Shown here: piece by piece, positions 1 through 7,846 of the stretch | Layout: the number at the start of each line of letters is the position of its first letter | Numbering within the stretch: the first letter of the stretch is position 1 | Assembly: GCA_031264105.1 (NCBI GenBank) | Contig: JAISEM010000024.1 | Coordinates: forward strand, 1 to 64,000 | Length of the DNA: 64,000 bases | DNA from: Endomicrobium sp. | GTDB lineage: Bacteria > Elusimicrobiota > Endomicrobiia > Endomicrobiales > Endomicrobiaceae | Direction of reading: 5' to 3' | Program-made: the position numbers and the translations under genes | The notes under the pieces: model-generated | Database searches by the model: none | Seen by the model: the letters and a program-made list of their open reading frames with translations, nothing else | What the model was told of the DNA's origin: nothing

Positions 1-2
1 GA

Positions 3-116
3 AAGCCAATATATGCGCAGACAGCAGCATATGGGCACTTTGGAAGAAAAGAAAAAGAATTCAAATGGGAAGATATAAATAAAGTTGCCGAACTTCAAAA
101 GGCAATAAAAATCTAA
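3..116 (+). CDS. metK: S-adenosylmethionine synthetase, C-terminal fragment
   Basis: The window opens inside an open frame that ends with TAA at 114-116 and gives 37 residues beginning [15 protein letters not shown]. The [12 protein letters not shown] stretch followed by W-E and a leucine/lysine-rich tail is the hallmark C-terminus of methionine adenosyltransferase, which makes S-adenosylmethionine from methionine and ATP. The 5' part lies outside the window. MetX and MetW, also methionine related, lie far away at 55-57 kb. The identification rests on this short conserved tail only. Confidence 0.85.
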   Translation, partial: KPIYAQTAAYGHFGRKEKEFKWEDINKVAELQKAIKI

Positions 117-286
117 ATTTTTATTGCATGGGATTCTATCTCTAATTAGTTAATTTATAAAAAAAATTCCGAGAGTGAAAAGTAAAGAAAAATAGGACTT
201 AAATAAGAAACGCAGGCCGTGTTAGTTTGTGCTTTATATCAAATTTATTTAAAAAAACATATAAATAATATCTGTCAATATTGTTA

Positions 287-1036
287 TTACAAAGATTTCT
301 TTTCAGGGATTCCTGATTTGCGAGGAAATTGAGACGGGGTATCTTTATATTTTTTGAAGATTAGAATACAATAATCAAGTCCTTGCTCTGGCAAATTATA
401 AGGAATAGTCTTTTCTAATTTTGCTCCAAGATGTCTTAATGCATTTTCAATTGATGGCAGCCCATCTTCAATGCTTTCAGCAGACTTTTTTGTTTTATGG
501 ACTACAAAATAACCGCCAACTTTTAAAAGAGGTATACAAATTTCAAGGTTAGGGGAAAACTTACTTACGGCTCTAGATAAAACAAAATCATAATGTTGTC
601 TATATTTAGGATTTTGTCCAATTTCTTCGGCCCTTGTATTTAATATTTCCATATTGAGATTAAGTTTATTGTTTACATTTTCAAGAAATTTGCACTTTTT
701 TGTTATAGACTCTACCAATGTCATTTTGATGTTAGGCAAAACAATTTTTACAGGTATTCCAGGCATTCCTGAACCTGTACCAATATCTGCTACCTTTAAA
801 AGAGTATCTTTGCCAGCAATATCGTTTATAACCTTAGCACTATATAAACTGTCGCAAAAATGTCTATAAATTAAATCTTTTTCACTTCTAAATGAGATAA
901 GATTTAAGATTTTGTTCCATTGTCCAAGTTCTGTAAAATACTCCTCAAACGTTTCTCTAATTTCTTGTGAAAAAAAGCTAATAATATTATTTGAAGCGTA
1001 TTCTTGAAATTTTATAAAAAGTTCTTCATTTATCAT
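287..1036 (-). CDS. rsmG: 16S rRNA (guanine(527)-N7)-methyltransferase RsmG (GidB)
   Basis: This 249-residue protein has the RsmG architecture. A short helical N-terminus is followed by a Rossmann-type SAM site with GTGSGMPGIP at residues 86-95, and SRAVSKF further on matches the conserved SRA segment of the family. It methylates G527 of 16S rRNA using S-adenosylmethionine in the cytoplasm. Length is slightly above the usual 205-240 because of a basic tail. It lies on the minus strand downstream of mnmG (gidA), a common pairing, although three other genes intervene here. Upstream, 117-286 holds no recognisable gene. Confidence 0.93.
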   Translation of the reverse strand: MINEELFIKFQEYASNNIISFFSQEIRETFEEYFTELGQWNKILNLISFRSEKDLIYRHFCDSLYSAKVINDIAGKDTLLKVADIGTGSGMPGIPVKIVLPNIKMTLVESITKKCKFLENVNNKLNLNMEILNTRAEEIGQNPKYRQHYDFVLSRAVSKFSPNLEICIPLLKVGGYFVVHKTKKSAESIEDGLPSIENALRHLGAKLEKTIPYNLPEQGLDYCILIFKKYKDTPSQFPRKSGIPEKKSL

Positions 1037-1065
1037 TCTTTAAGATTCTTCTATTTCAGTAAATT

Positions 1066-1567
1066 TTATTTCTTAATGCTCTTTAACAATTCTTCTGCTC
1101 TTTGTTTTTTTGCATCGGGACTTGCCATTGCATTTTTTTTGATATTCATCAGCTTGTTTTTCTGCCTCATCTCTTGCTTTTTTTGCGTCTTTTAGCATGG
1201 CATTAATTTTATTAAGCTCGTCTTTTTCTTTTTGATTAGCAGTATCTCTCATGTTTTTTGCTTTCTTTTCTAAAACTTCTGCATCAGACTCAGAAGATTT
1301 TTTTTCAGATGCGGCCGACTTTTTTTTCTGAGAAGCGCTTTTCTTAACTGTATCTTCGTCATCAGCCGCTTTTATTTTCATAGCTTTAACATCCTCTTTT
1401 ATTTTTTTTATCTCTTCAGAGGCTTGTCGTTTAAGCTCTTTAGCTTCAGCTTCAGTTTTTACTTTCTCAATAGCGTCATGATCTATCTGAGCAAACAAGC
1501 ATATAGGTGTTACAGTAAAAATAAAAAATATTGCAAAAAGGCTTGTTACAAATTTCTTCATTTGCAT
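1066..1567 (-). CDS. secreted coiled-coil protein with a probable homopolymer frameshift near its 3' end
   Basis: The frame opened at 1567 (ATG, with AGGAGG just upstream) gives a signal peptide of about 26 residues, then a charged Lys/Glu/Ala helix predicted to be coiled coil. It stops at 1073 after an unnatural Cys/Arg-rich tail. At about 1131-1138 there is a run of eight A on the coding strand. With seven A the frame would continue as MASPDAKKQRAEELLKSIKK and stop at 1066, a far more natural ending. The gene therefore carries a one-base insertion, or a sequencing error. Function unknown; no family recognised. It is probably periplasmic. Confidence 0.6.
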
Positions 1568-1596
1568 CCTCCTTGTTTTTTAAGCAATTTACCTGC

Positions 1597-1851
1597 TCAG
1601 TCGTATTTTATTTTCAAAATAATTTGAGCACTAGAAACTATAAGCATGACACTATTTGTAATGTATATAGGTGCTTTCTGAACTATTAAGCCATATATAG
1701 TCCAAAGGACTAATCCTAATGAAAAAATAATGAAAGTTTGTATTGATATACCTTTCGCTGATTTTAATTTATATGTTTTATAAACTTGAGGAATAAAAGC
1801 AATCATTGAACAAAAGCCTGCGGCAAACCCAAGATATTCTAAATAATCCAT
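1597..1851 (-). CDS. SemiSWEET sugar transporter (MtN3/PQ-loop family)
   Basis: Eighty-four residues form three hydrophobic helices with the PQ-loop signature AFIPQVYKTYK near residues 18-28 and the conserved AKGIS segment after it. That is the size and pattern of bacterial SemiSWEETs, which work as homodimers to move sugars down a gradient across the inner membrane. The start ATG at 1849-1851 lies inside the first unit of a 35-bp tandem array whose repeats each carry a copy of this ribosome-binding site and start codon. The upstream EFR1-type gene ends in the last unit, so the two were probably translationally coupled before the array grew. Confidence 0.88.
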   Translation of the reverse strand: MDYLEYLGFAAGFCSMIAFIPQVYKTYKLKSAKGISIQTFIIFSLGLVLWTIYGLIVQKAPIYITNSVMLIVSSAQIILKIKYD

Positions 1852-2005
1852 TTCTTTACCTCCTCAAGATATTCTAAATAACCCATTTCTTTACCTCCTC
1901 AAGATATTCTAAATAACCCATTTCTTTACCTCCCCAAGATATTCTAAATAATCCATTTCTTTACCTCCCCAAGATATTCTAAATAATCCATTTCTTTACC
2001 TCCTC
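1831..2005. repeat. five-copy 35-bp tandem repeat spanning a gene junction
   Basis: Five head-to-tail 35-bp units run at 1831-1865, 1866-1900, 1901-1935, 1936-1970 and 1971-2005, with only one or two substitutions between them. Read on the minus strand, each unit contains GAGGAGG or GGGGAGG, a 7-base spacer, ATGGATTATTTAG and AATATCTT. The unit therefore carries a ribosome-binding site, a start codon and, in another frame, the TAG stop of the upstream gene. Each internal ATG opens a 15-codon ORF that ends at the TAG of the next unit, overlapping its ATG by 13 bases. Confidence 0.97.
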
Positions 2006-2773
2006 AATTGATAATGCCTTATATGTTTTGCGCAGTAAAAAGGATTTAATTGCGTGTTTTGGGCAATAAGAAATACATCTCATGCACAATTGGCAGTGCA
2101 TGCCATTAAAAATTGGGTAATTCCTTACATCATATTCAATATTTTCAACGGGACATATTTTAATGCAAAGCCCACATTTAACGCATTTATTTTTTTCTAA
2201 TCCAAACCTTACAATTTTTTGAAATACTTTTCCTCTCCATCTATTTGTTATAAAGTTGGTGATGGAAAAACAAACTTTAAAAAATATATTGGTTCTGTAA
2301 TGTTTTGCTGATCCATCAACCAATTGATTGGCAAAAAGTTCAATTTTTTTGTAGGCTTTTTCTCTTTTTAGAATATTTTTTTCTTCTTTTTGAACAGCTA
2401 TAAAGTTGTTTGGCATTAAAAACCCTTGAGCGCCAATAATGTCGTATCCTTTATTGTTAAGAACACAACTGAAATTTCCAGCCGTATTTAATGATGAATC
2501 CCCCATAGTTGTAAATACAAAAACTTCAGCGCCGTTACCGGTTGGCAAGTTATTTATAAAATCTTTGACGACAGGAAATGTGTTCCAACATGCAACTGTA
2601 AACCCGATACCTATAATATGCGACAAATTTATGTCTTTAGGATTTGCTTTTGCCAAATCATAGATGGATACTATGCAACCACTCTCTTCCATTGTTGCAG
2701 CAATTTTTTTTGCCGTAAGATAAGTATTGCCTGTGCCTGAAAAACAATAAATATCGATAGTTTTATTTTTCAA
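1979..2773 (-). CDS. EFR1-type protein: flavodoxin-like domain plus two 4Fe-4S clusters
   Basis: The 264-residue product starts with a flavodoxin FMN-loop motif, FSGTGNT (residues 11-17). It ends with a bacterial ferredoxin domain holding two CxxCxxCxxxCP sets, at Cys197/200/203/207 and Cys227/230/233/237. This matches the EFR1 (ferrodoxin) family, presumed low-potential electron carriers of anaerobes. The start is TTG, overlapping the mnmG stop as TTGA, which suggests translational coupling. The last codons (EEVKKWII) are encoded by the outermost unit of the 35-bp array, so its C-terminus is the ancestral template of the repeat. The physiological partner is unknown. Confidence 0.87.
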   Translation of the reverse strand: MKNKTIDIYCFSGTGNTYLTAKKIAATMEESGCIVSIYDLAKANPKDINLSHIIGIGFTVACWNTFPVVKDFINNLPTGNGAEVFVFTTMGDSSLNTAGNFSCVLNNKGYDIIGAQGFLMPNNFIAVQKEEKNILKREKAYKKIELFANQLVDGSAKHYRTNIFFKVCFSITNFITNRWRGKVFQKIVRFGLEKNKCVKCGLCIKICPVENIEYDVRNYPIFNGMHCQLCMRCISYCPKHAIKSFLLRKTYKALSIEEVKKWII

Positions 2774-4551
2774 GTTTTTTTCTGCTTTCTTTCTTTTTTT
2801 TGTTTTTCAAGACATATTGTAAGTATTGCTATATCAGATGGCTTTATTGCATGGACTCTTGAAGCTTGTCCTATAGTTTGAGGACGAACTTCTTTTAATC
2901 TTTGTTTTGTTTCAGATGAAAAAGAATCAATTTTATCGTAATTAAAATCCTCAGGGATTTGACGATCTTCGTTCTTTTTCATTTTATTTGCCATTTTATC
3001 CTGGATTTCTATATATCCTTCATATTTTTTATGTATATAAACTTCTTCTTTTGCTTTTTCTAATGACCAAGGCGCTAAATCTTCGTCAGATGGAAGATTA
3101 TCTGTTATACCTTCATAAATATCTGACGCAGTTTGTCTATAAAGATCAAACTTTTTGTAAGCTTTGTCTGAAATCAGGCCTAAACAATGACCGATATCCA
3201 TAAGTCTTAAATCCGTGTTGTCGTTTCTTATAGAAAGTCTGTATTCGGCTCTTGATGTAAACATTCTATAAGGTTCATCCATTCCTCTAGTTGTTATATC
3301 GTCTATAAGTATACCGATATAAGATTCATTTCTCTTAAGTATAATAGGATCTCTTCCCAGAACTTTCAAGACTGCGTTTATACCAGCCACAAAACCTTGA
3401 GATGCTGCTTCTTCATAGCCTGTAGTACCGTTTATCTGTCCGCCTAAGAAAAGATTTTCAACTGTTTTAGCTTCTAAAGTTTTCTTTATCTGAAGAGGGT
3501 TTGAATAATCGTATTCAATAGCATATCCATATCTTATAACCTTTGCATTTTCAAGACCTGCAATTGAATTTATCATCTGTTGCTGTAAGTCAAAAGGTAA
3601 TCCCGTATAAAGGCCGTTTAGATAAACTTCATTAGTATTATATCCTTCAGGTTCTACAAATATATGATGGTTAGTTTTTTCTGGGTAACGCTCTATTTTC
3701 TCTTCTATTGCAGGGCAATATCTAGGACTTTTGCTGTTTACTTTACCAATAGGAATAGATGATAATTCAAGATTGTCGCCAACTATCTTGTGTGTTTTAG
3801 GGTTTGTGTAAGTCAACCAGCAAGAAAGCTGCTTTAGATCTTTCCTCCACTGTTCTACTTCAGTAAAATGTGAGAAAGGTCTTGGCTTTTCATCACCAGA
3901 TTGTTCAGTCATTTTAGAATAATCTATGGATAAAGAATTAATTCTTGGGGTTGTTGTTGTTTTAAATCTTCCAAGAACAAGTCCACAGTCTTGAGTCAAA
4001 GATTTCGATAGATAAGACGCTGCCTTCTCATTGAATCTTCCGCCTTCAAAATACATCTTTCCAAGATGTATGGTTCCTTTTAAAAATGTTCCTGTAGTTA
4101 CTACTACAGCATCCGTATCAATAGTTTCGCCTGTTAGTATTTTAACCCCACAAACTTTTCCGTTTTTTACTATAAGAGAGGTAACTTCGGATTGTAATAT
4201 TTCAAGATTTGGTTGATTTTGCAGAGATTTTGACATCAATACTGAATAAAGTTCTTTATCGCATTGTGCTCTTGGAGACCATACTGCAGGGCCTCTTGAG
4301 CTGTTCAATACTTTAAATTGGAGTCCAGCACTGTCCGTTATCTGGCCCATTTCTCCACCCATTGCATCTATTTCTCTTACCATTTGGCCTTTTGCAATTC
4401 CGCCTATAGCAGGATTACAGGGCATTCTTGCTATTGAATCAACATTTAATGTAATTATTAGTGTTTTAATGCCCATTCTTGCACACGCCAGAGATGCTTC
4501 ACAGCCTGCATGCCCCGCTCCAATAACCACAACTTGATATTTTCTTTCCAT
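2770..4551 (-). CDS. mnmG: tRNA uridine-5-carboxymethylaminomethyl modification enzyme MnmG (GidA)
   Basis: The protein has 593 residues. The N-terminal FAD-binding motif GAGHAG occupies residues 11-16, and the family segments PCNPAIGG, SRGPAVWSPRAQ, YCPAIEEKI and GTTGYEEAA appear in order, followed by a helical C-terminal domain ending in the conserved region VRPQTIGQASRV. With MnmE it installs the cmnm5 group on wobble uridine 34 of certain tRNAs, using FAD and methylene-tetrahydrofolate. It is somewhat shorter than the typical 620-650 residues, mostly at the C-terminus. The ATG is preceded by GAGGG. It is the first gene of the minus-strand run down to rsmG. Confidence 0.96.
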   Translation of the reverse strand: MERKYQVVVIGAGHAGCEASLACARMGIKTLIITLNVDSIARMPCNPAIGGIAKGQMVREIDAMGGEMGQITDSAGLQFKVLNSSRGPAVWSPRAQCDKELYSVLMSKSLQNQPNLEILQSEVTSLIVKNGKVCGVKILTGETIDTDAVVVTTGTFLKGTIHLGKMYFEGGRFNEKAASYLSKSLTQDCGLVLGRFKTTTTPRINSLSIDYSKMTEQSGDEKPRPFSHFTEVEQWRKDLKQLSCWLTYTNPKTHKIVGDNLELSSIPIGKVNSKSPRYCPAIEEKIERYPEKTNHHIFVEPEGYNTNEVYLNGLYTGLPFDLQQQMINSIAGLENAKVIRYGYAIEYDYSNPLQIKKTLEAKTVENLFLGGQINGTTGYEEAASQGFVAGINAVLKVLGRDPIILKRNESYIGILIDDITTRGMDEPYRMFTSRAEYRLSIRNDNTDLRLMDIGHCLGLISDKAYKKFDLYRQTASDIYEGITDNLPSDEDLAPWSLEKAKEEVYIHKKYEGYIEIQDKMANKMKKNEDRQIPEDFNYDKIDSFSSETKQRLKEVRPQTIGQASRVHAIKPSDIAILTICLEKQKKERKQKKT

Positions 4552-4784
4552 TTACCAGCCCTCTCTAAAATTAAATTATAGATAATTTACAAGGCAATTT
4601 TAGCTTTTTGCATGTTAAAAATCAAATTTTTGTAGAACCTTACAACTCTGCTATGTTAAACATATATCCGAATTTGTCGGTTTGATCAAAGAGGAACTTT
4701 TTGAAAGGGGAAAATAAAAATCACAAACTGTTTGCTAAATAAATAGAAGATATAGTATTAATATATTATATTAAATATATGTAT

Positions 4785-5672
4785 ATGAAAAAGTATTTAT
4801 GGCTATCATTAATAATAGTAGTATTAAGTTTTGGGAGCTTTGGATGTTTCAAAAAGGGAGAAAATTTTTTTGCAAGGAATGGAAATCATAGTAGGATATC
4901 CAGTGAAGCGTGTCCTTTTTTCCCATCGTTTCAGCCAAGATATGTTGATAATCCGGGAATTGAGAATTTAAAAGGGATATTTCGCCAAAAAGGATTTGAA
5001 GAAGGAGAGATATTTTGGATGGCAAAAATAGCAACGGAAGACTATGGACCAGATGTGTGGCCAATATTATACGTAGGAGGTCATTATATATATGGCCCAT
5101 TTGATGGTAACACGTATTCCAACTGTCCGTTATATTCATTAAAGAGGTTTTTTCGTCAATTAGGAATTCTTGGTATTGTAGCTCCAGATCTTTGGTATAA
5201 ATGGTCAGATAGGCAGCTAAGAAATATAGGAGTTGACGAATTGGGATTTCCTCAAGAAGAAAGGAGTCAACATGCGATGTTGAAGCAATATCAAATAACC
5301 ATGTTTGTAAAACATTTAGCGCCAAAAGCTATGTCACATCTAAAACACGGCTGTGCTAGGGGAGTAGCAGTAAAAGAAAGACAAAATAGTGTACAAAAAT
5401 TAGGCGTTATTAATGATTTAATTAAAATTATTGAAGCAGGACAAAGAGAAGGAGTTGAGAGAGCTATAAGTATGGCCAGAGAACGAGGATTTGTAAATAT
5501 TGAAAGATTAAGCGATCATAGGTTTAGCTTAGATGCTCTCAGAAATGAAATAGACACATTGCAACAAACAATTGCTGATTACGATCAGCGTGGCTACTTT
5601 ATAGGAGGCAGTTATGGTCTAATAGCATATACTAGGGATATTGAAAGCGACTACCTGACCCGGAATCGTTGA
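4785..5672 (+). CDS. putative lipoprotein of unknown function
   Basis: An open frame of about 295 residues begins MKKYLWLSLII, with a hydrophobic leader ending in SFGC, the same lipobox-like tetrapeptide seen in the neighbouring Pal. ATG codons at 4779 and 4785 are both possible. The mature part is rich in aromatic residues (ACPFFPSF, DVWPILYVGGHYIYGPF, DLWYKW), and a helical region after residue 200 contains NEIDTLQQTIADYDQRG. I do not recognise a family. It stands alone between mnmG (divergent) and the promoter of the Tol-Pal cluster. Periplasmic or outer-membrane anchoring is inferred from the leader only. Confidence 0.6.
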   Translation: MKKYLWLSLIIVVLSFGSFGCFKKGENFFARNGNHSRISSEACPFFPSFQPRYVDNPGIENLKGIFRQKGFEEGEIFWMAKIATEDYGPDVWPILYVGGHYIYGPFDGNTYSNCPLYSLKRFFRQLGILGIVAPDLWYKWSDRQLRNIGVDELGFPQEERSQHAMLKQYQITMFVKHLAPKAMSHLKHGCARGVAVKERQNSVQKLGVINDLIKIIEAGQREGVERAISMARERGFVNIERLSDHRFSLDALRNEIDTLQQTIADYDQRGYFIGGSYGLIAYTRDIESDYLTRNR

Positions 5673-5769
5673 TCTTTTGTTCGCTACTAAATATAACTAA
5701 TACCTCCTTATGAAGTACCAAATATCTTTTCTTTGATTTCTTAGATCCCTTTGCTAAGATTCTGCAAAT

Positions 5770-5799
5770 TTGACACGGCAAACGATAAAGTAATAAAAT
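5770..5799 (+). promoter_or_regulatory. sigma-70-type promoter upstream of pal
   Basis: A consensus TTGACA at 5770-5775 is followed after 18 bases by TAAAAT at 5794-5799. Transcription would start near 5806, giving a leader of nearly 60 bases before the pal ATG at 5864 and driving pal, cpoB, the TonB/TolA-like gene and tolB. This is assigned from pattern and position only. Confidence 0.6.
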
Positions 5800-5863
5800 A
5801 CGCAGGCCATTTAACAATAATATAGAATAAATTTGTAGATATAAAAATGATTAGGAGGATAAA

Positions 5864-6352
5864 ATGAAAAGAGTTGCAATACTTTGTTTGATTGGATTAT
5901 TTGTTTGTTCTTTTGGGTGCAAGCGGCAAGATATAAAGAAGGAAAATATAAATAGTAACGGAATTGAAACTGTAAATTTCTCTGATGAACCTTCTGTTAG
6001 AGGGGATTCTGAAGTAAATAGTAATCTTAAAATAGCGTATTTTGGTTTTGACAAGAGTGATTTAAATGAAGAGTCTTTAGGATCTTTAAAAGAAAATGCT
6101 GCGTATTTATCCAAAAATTTATCTCTAAAAGTTGTTGTTGAAGGACATGCAGATAATAGAGGAACATCAGAATATAACCTTTCTTTGGGGCAACGTAGAG
6201 CATTGAAAGTCAAAGATTATTACGTAAAATTTGGAATCTCTCCAAATAGAATAGCTACAATTTCTTATGGCAGCGAGAAACCTGTTATTGATGAAAATAA
6301 TGACGTCGCATGGGCAAAAAATAGAAGAGCTGAAACAAAAACGCTCAATTAA
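5864..6352 (+). CDS. pal: peptidoglycan-associated lipoprotein Pal
   Basis: The 162 residues begin with a lipoprotein signal peptide ending CSFGC, so Cys19 is probably lipidated. A linker follows, then an OmpA-like peptidoglycan-binding domain from about residue 58 onward: FGFDKSDLNE, VEGHADNRGTSEYNLSLGQR and a terminal NRRAE segment. Pal anchors the outer membrane to peptidoglycan and partners with TolB. The ribosome-binding site AGGAGG precedes the ATG. The order pal-cpoB-tonB/tolA-tolB downstream supports the assignment; tolQ and tolR are not in this window. Confidence 0.95.
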   Translation: MKRVAILCLIGLFVCSFGCKRQDIKKENINSNGIETVNFSDEPSVRGDSEVNSNLKIAYFGFDKSDLNEESLGSLKENAAYLSKNLSLKVVVEGHADNRGTSEYNLSLGQRRALKVKDYYVKFGISPNRIATISYGSEKPVIDENNDVAWAKNRRAETKTLN

Positions 6353-6363
6353 ATAACATAAAT

Positions 6364-7062
6364 ATGAATACTAAAATTCTTTTTTCTTTATTTTATTTAG
6401 TAATTGTAATTTTTTCAGGGTGTGTTCTTTTAAATCAGGACAATATCACCGATTTAAAAGGCGTTGTTGCTCAATTGCAAATAGAGTCTAAAGAGCTTAA
6501 GGAAAACAACGCTATGCTAAATAAAGACGTTGACTCTTTAGTTAATTCTGTAAAATCTCTTAATGCTTTAGTTCAGGGTTTGCAGTCCAAAGTCTCTTTT
6601 TTGAGTCAAAATGAAAAAGATTTAAACCAGAGTTCAGATAACAATTCAAATGGGAGCAAGCAAGCTACTTCTGTTCTACCGTCGTCTGTTTATCAAAGCG
6701 CATATAGCGATTATTCAATGGGCAAATACGAGCTTGCTTACAGCGGATTTAAGTCTTTTATTGAAAAATACCCAAATGCAGAGCTTGCTCCTCAAACGCA
6801 ATTTTATTTAGGCGAATGCTCTTATTCTCGTAAAATGTGGGAAGATGCTATAAAAGAGTATCAAAAAGTTGAAGAATTATACAATAGATCTGATCAGGTT
6901 GTTTCGGCTAAACTTAAGATTGCTTTGTGCTATGAAAATCTTGGGAAAAAACAAGAAGCTTTAAAACTTTTTTCTTCAATAGTTGAAAACTTTCCTAAAA
7001 GTTCTGAATCTTTAACAGCAAAAGAAAAAATTAAAGCTTATAATAATGTTAAAATCGAATAA
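6364..7062 (+). CDS. cpoB: CpoB/YbgF-like cell-division coordinator (coiled coil plus TPR)
   Basis: The 232-residue protein has a leader ending in FSGC, suggesting a lipoprotein rather than the soluble form known from E. coli. A coiled coil spans about residues 28-85 (ESKELKENNAMLNKDVDSLV), and a low-complexity Ser/Asn linker leads to tetratricopeptide repeats from about residue 108 (YSDYSMGKYELAYSGFKSF, FYLGECSYSRKMWEDAIKEY). CpoB links outer-membrane constriction to septal peptidoglycan synthesis. It starts 11 bases after pal and overlaps the next gene by 17 bases, so it is part of one operon. Confidence 0.88.
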   Translation: MNTKILFSLFYLVIVIFSGCVLLNQDNITDLKGVVAQLQIESKELKENNAMLNKDVDSLVNSVKSLNALVQGLQSKVSFLSQNEKDLNQSSDNNSNGSKQATSVLPSSVYQSAYSDYSMGKYELAYSGFKSFIEKYPNAELAPQTQFYLGECSYSRKMWEDAIKEYQKVEELYNRSDQVVSAKLKIALCYENLGKKQEALKLFSSIVENFPKSSESLTAKEKIKAYNNVKIE

Positions 7063-7837
7063 CTTTTTCATATGTTTTCTTATTTCTATATTACTGCATG
7101 CGTTGTTCTTTTTCTTTATAGTTTATGGAACAGAAAAGGTAATATACCTTTCTGTGCCAATAGATGTTACTTTTTATTCTACAAGTCATAAAGCGCAAGA
7201 TGTTGTATCTTTACCTGTAGTTGAAGAAAACTCTGCTGGCAACGATAACAATACTGACAAAAGTGTAAGCGAGATAAAAGAAGATCAAATAAAGGAAGAA
7301 ATTAAAGAACCTACTACTAAAACAAAAGACGATATTACTGTCAAAAAGGAAAAAACTCAAGATAAGCAAGTAAAAGCAAAAGGGGAAAAAAAGAATGTAA
7401 GTAAAGTAGATTCTTCTGTTACGAAAAGTACGTCAGAAAAGAAAGTAGAAAAATTAGAAAATAATACTCCAACAGCTCCGGTTGAAACAGTGCAGCGACA
7501 AACGACTCAATCTTTGCAAGGAGAGAACGGATCTTTATATGCGTCTACTTTTTTTGATGCTAAAAATTTTCAATATCCGTATTATGCAAATCAAATAATG
7601 AGAAAAGTAAAACGGCAATGGCGTTGGGCTGAAAGTTATAGTAATTTAAGAGTATTAGTGCATTTTCAAATAAATAAAGACGGTTCTGTTTATGATGTTT
7701 CAGTAAAAGAGTCATCCGGTAATGGAGACTATGACAGAAATGCCATGGACACTATTCGTAGAGCGTCTCCATTTTTAGAGCTTCCAGAAGGATATGAAGG
7801 AGATTCTTTAGGTGTTTCCTTTGAGTTTAAATGTTAG
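7046..7837 (+). CDS. TonB/TolA-like energy-transducing protein
   Basis: The 263 residues have one N-terminal membrane helix (about 7-28), a long Lys/Glu/Thr-rich periplasmic stretch (about 60-150) and a C-terminal TonB-type domain (about 170-263). That domain contains VKRQWRWAESY, LRVLVHFQINKDGSVYDVSV and SSGNGDYDRNAMDTIRRASPF. This layout is shared by TolA and TonB; its place between cpoB and tolB argues for the TolA role, passing energy from an inner-membrane TolQR-like motor to Pal and TolB. It overlaps the cpoB 3' end. Confidence 0.85.
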   Translation: MLKSNNFFICFLISILLHALFFFFIVYGTEKVIYLSVPIDVTFYSTSHKAQDVVSLPVVEENSAGNDNNTDKSVSEIKEDQIKEEIKEPTTKTKDDITVKKEKTQDKQVKAKGEKKNVSKVDSSVTKSTSEKKVEKLENNTPTAPVETVQRQTTQSLQGENGSLYASTFFDAKNFQYPYYANQIMRKVKRQWRWAESYSNLRVLVHFQINKDGSVYDVSVKESSGNGDYDRNAMDTIRRASPFLELPEGYEGDSLGVSFEFKC

Positions 7838-7846
7838 GATTATAAA

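Noticed and set aside
4849-5325. Long minus-strand ORF opposite the unknown lipoprotein
   Set aside because: It is antisense to a frame with a signal peptide, has no ribosome-binding site, and its residue pattern looks like a shadow of AT-rich coding DNA.
203-5815. Shared short string ACGCAGGCC at about 209 and about 5800 as ends of a mobile element
   Set aside because: The match is nine to ten bases with unrelated flanks, no inverted repeats and no coding trace between; chance is sufficient.
5632-5817. Minus-strand ORF with a perfect AAGGAGGT inside it, between the unknown lipoprotein and pal
   Set aside because: The ribosome-binding site is not followed by a start codon at a suitable distance, the peptide resembles nothing, and the frame overlaps the lipoprotein gene and the pal promoter.
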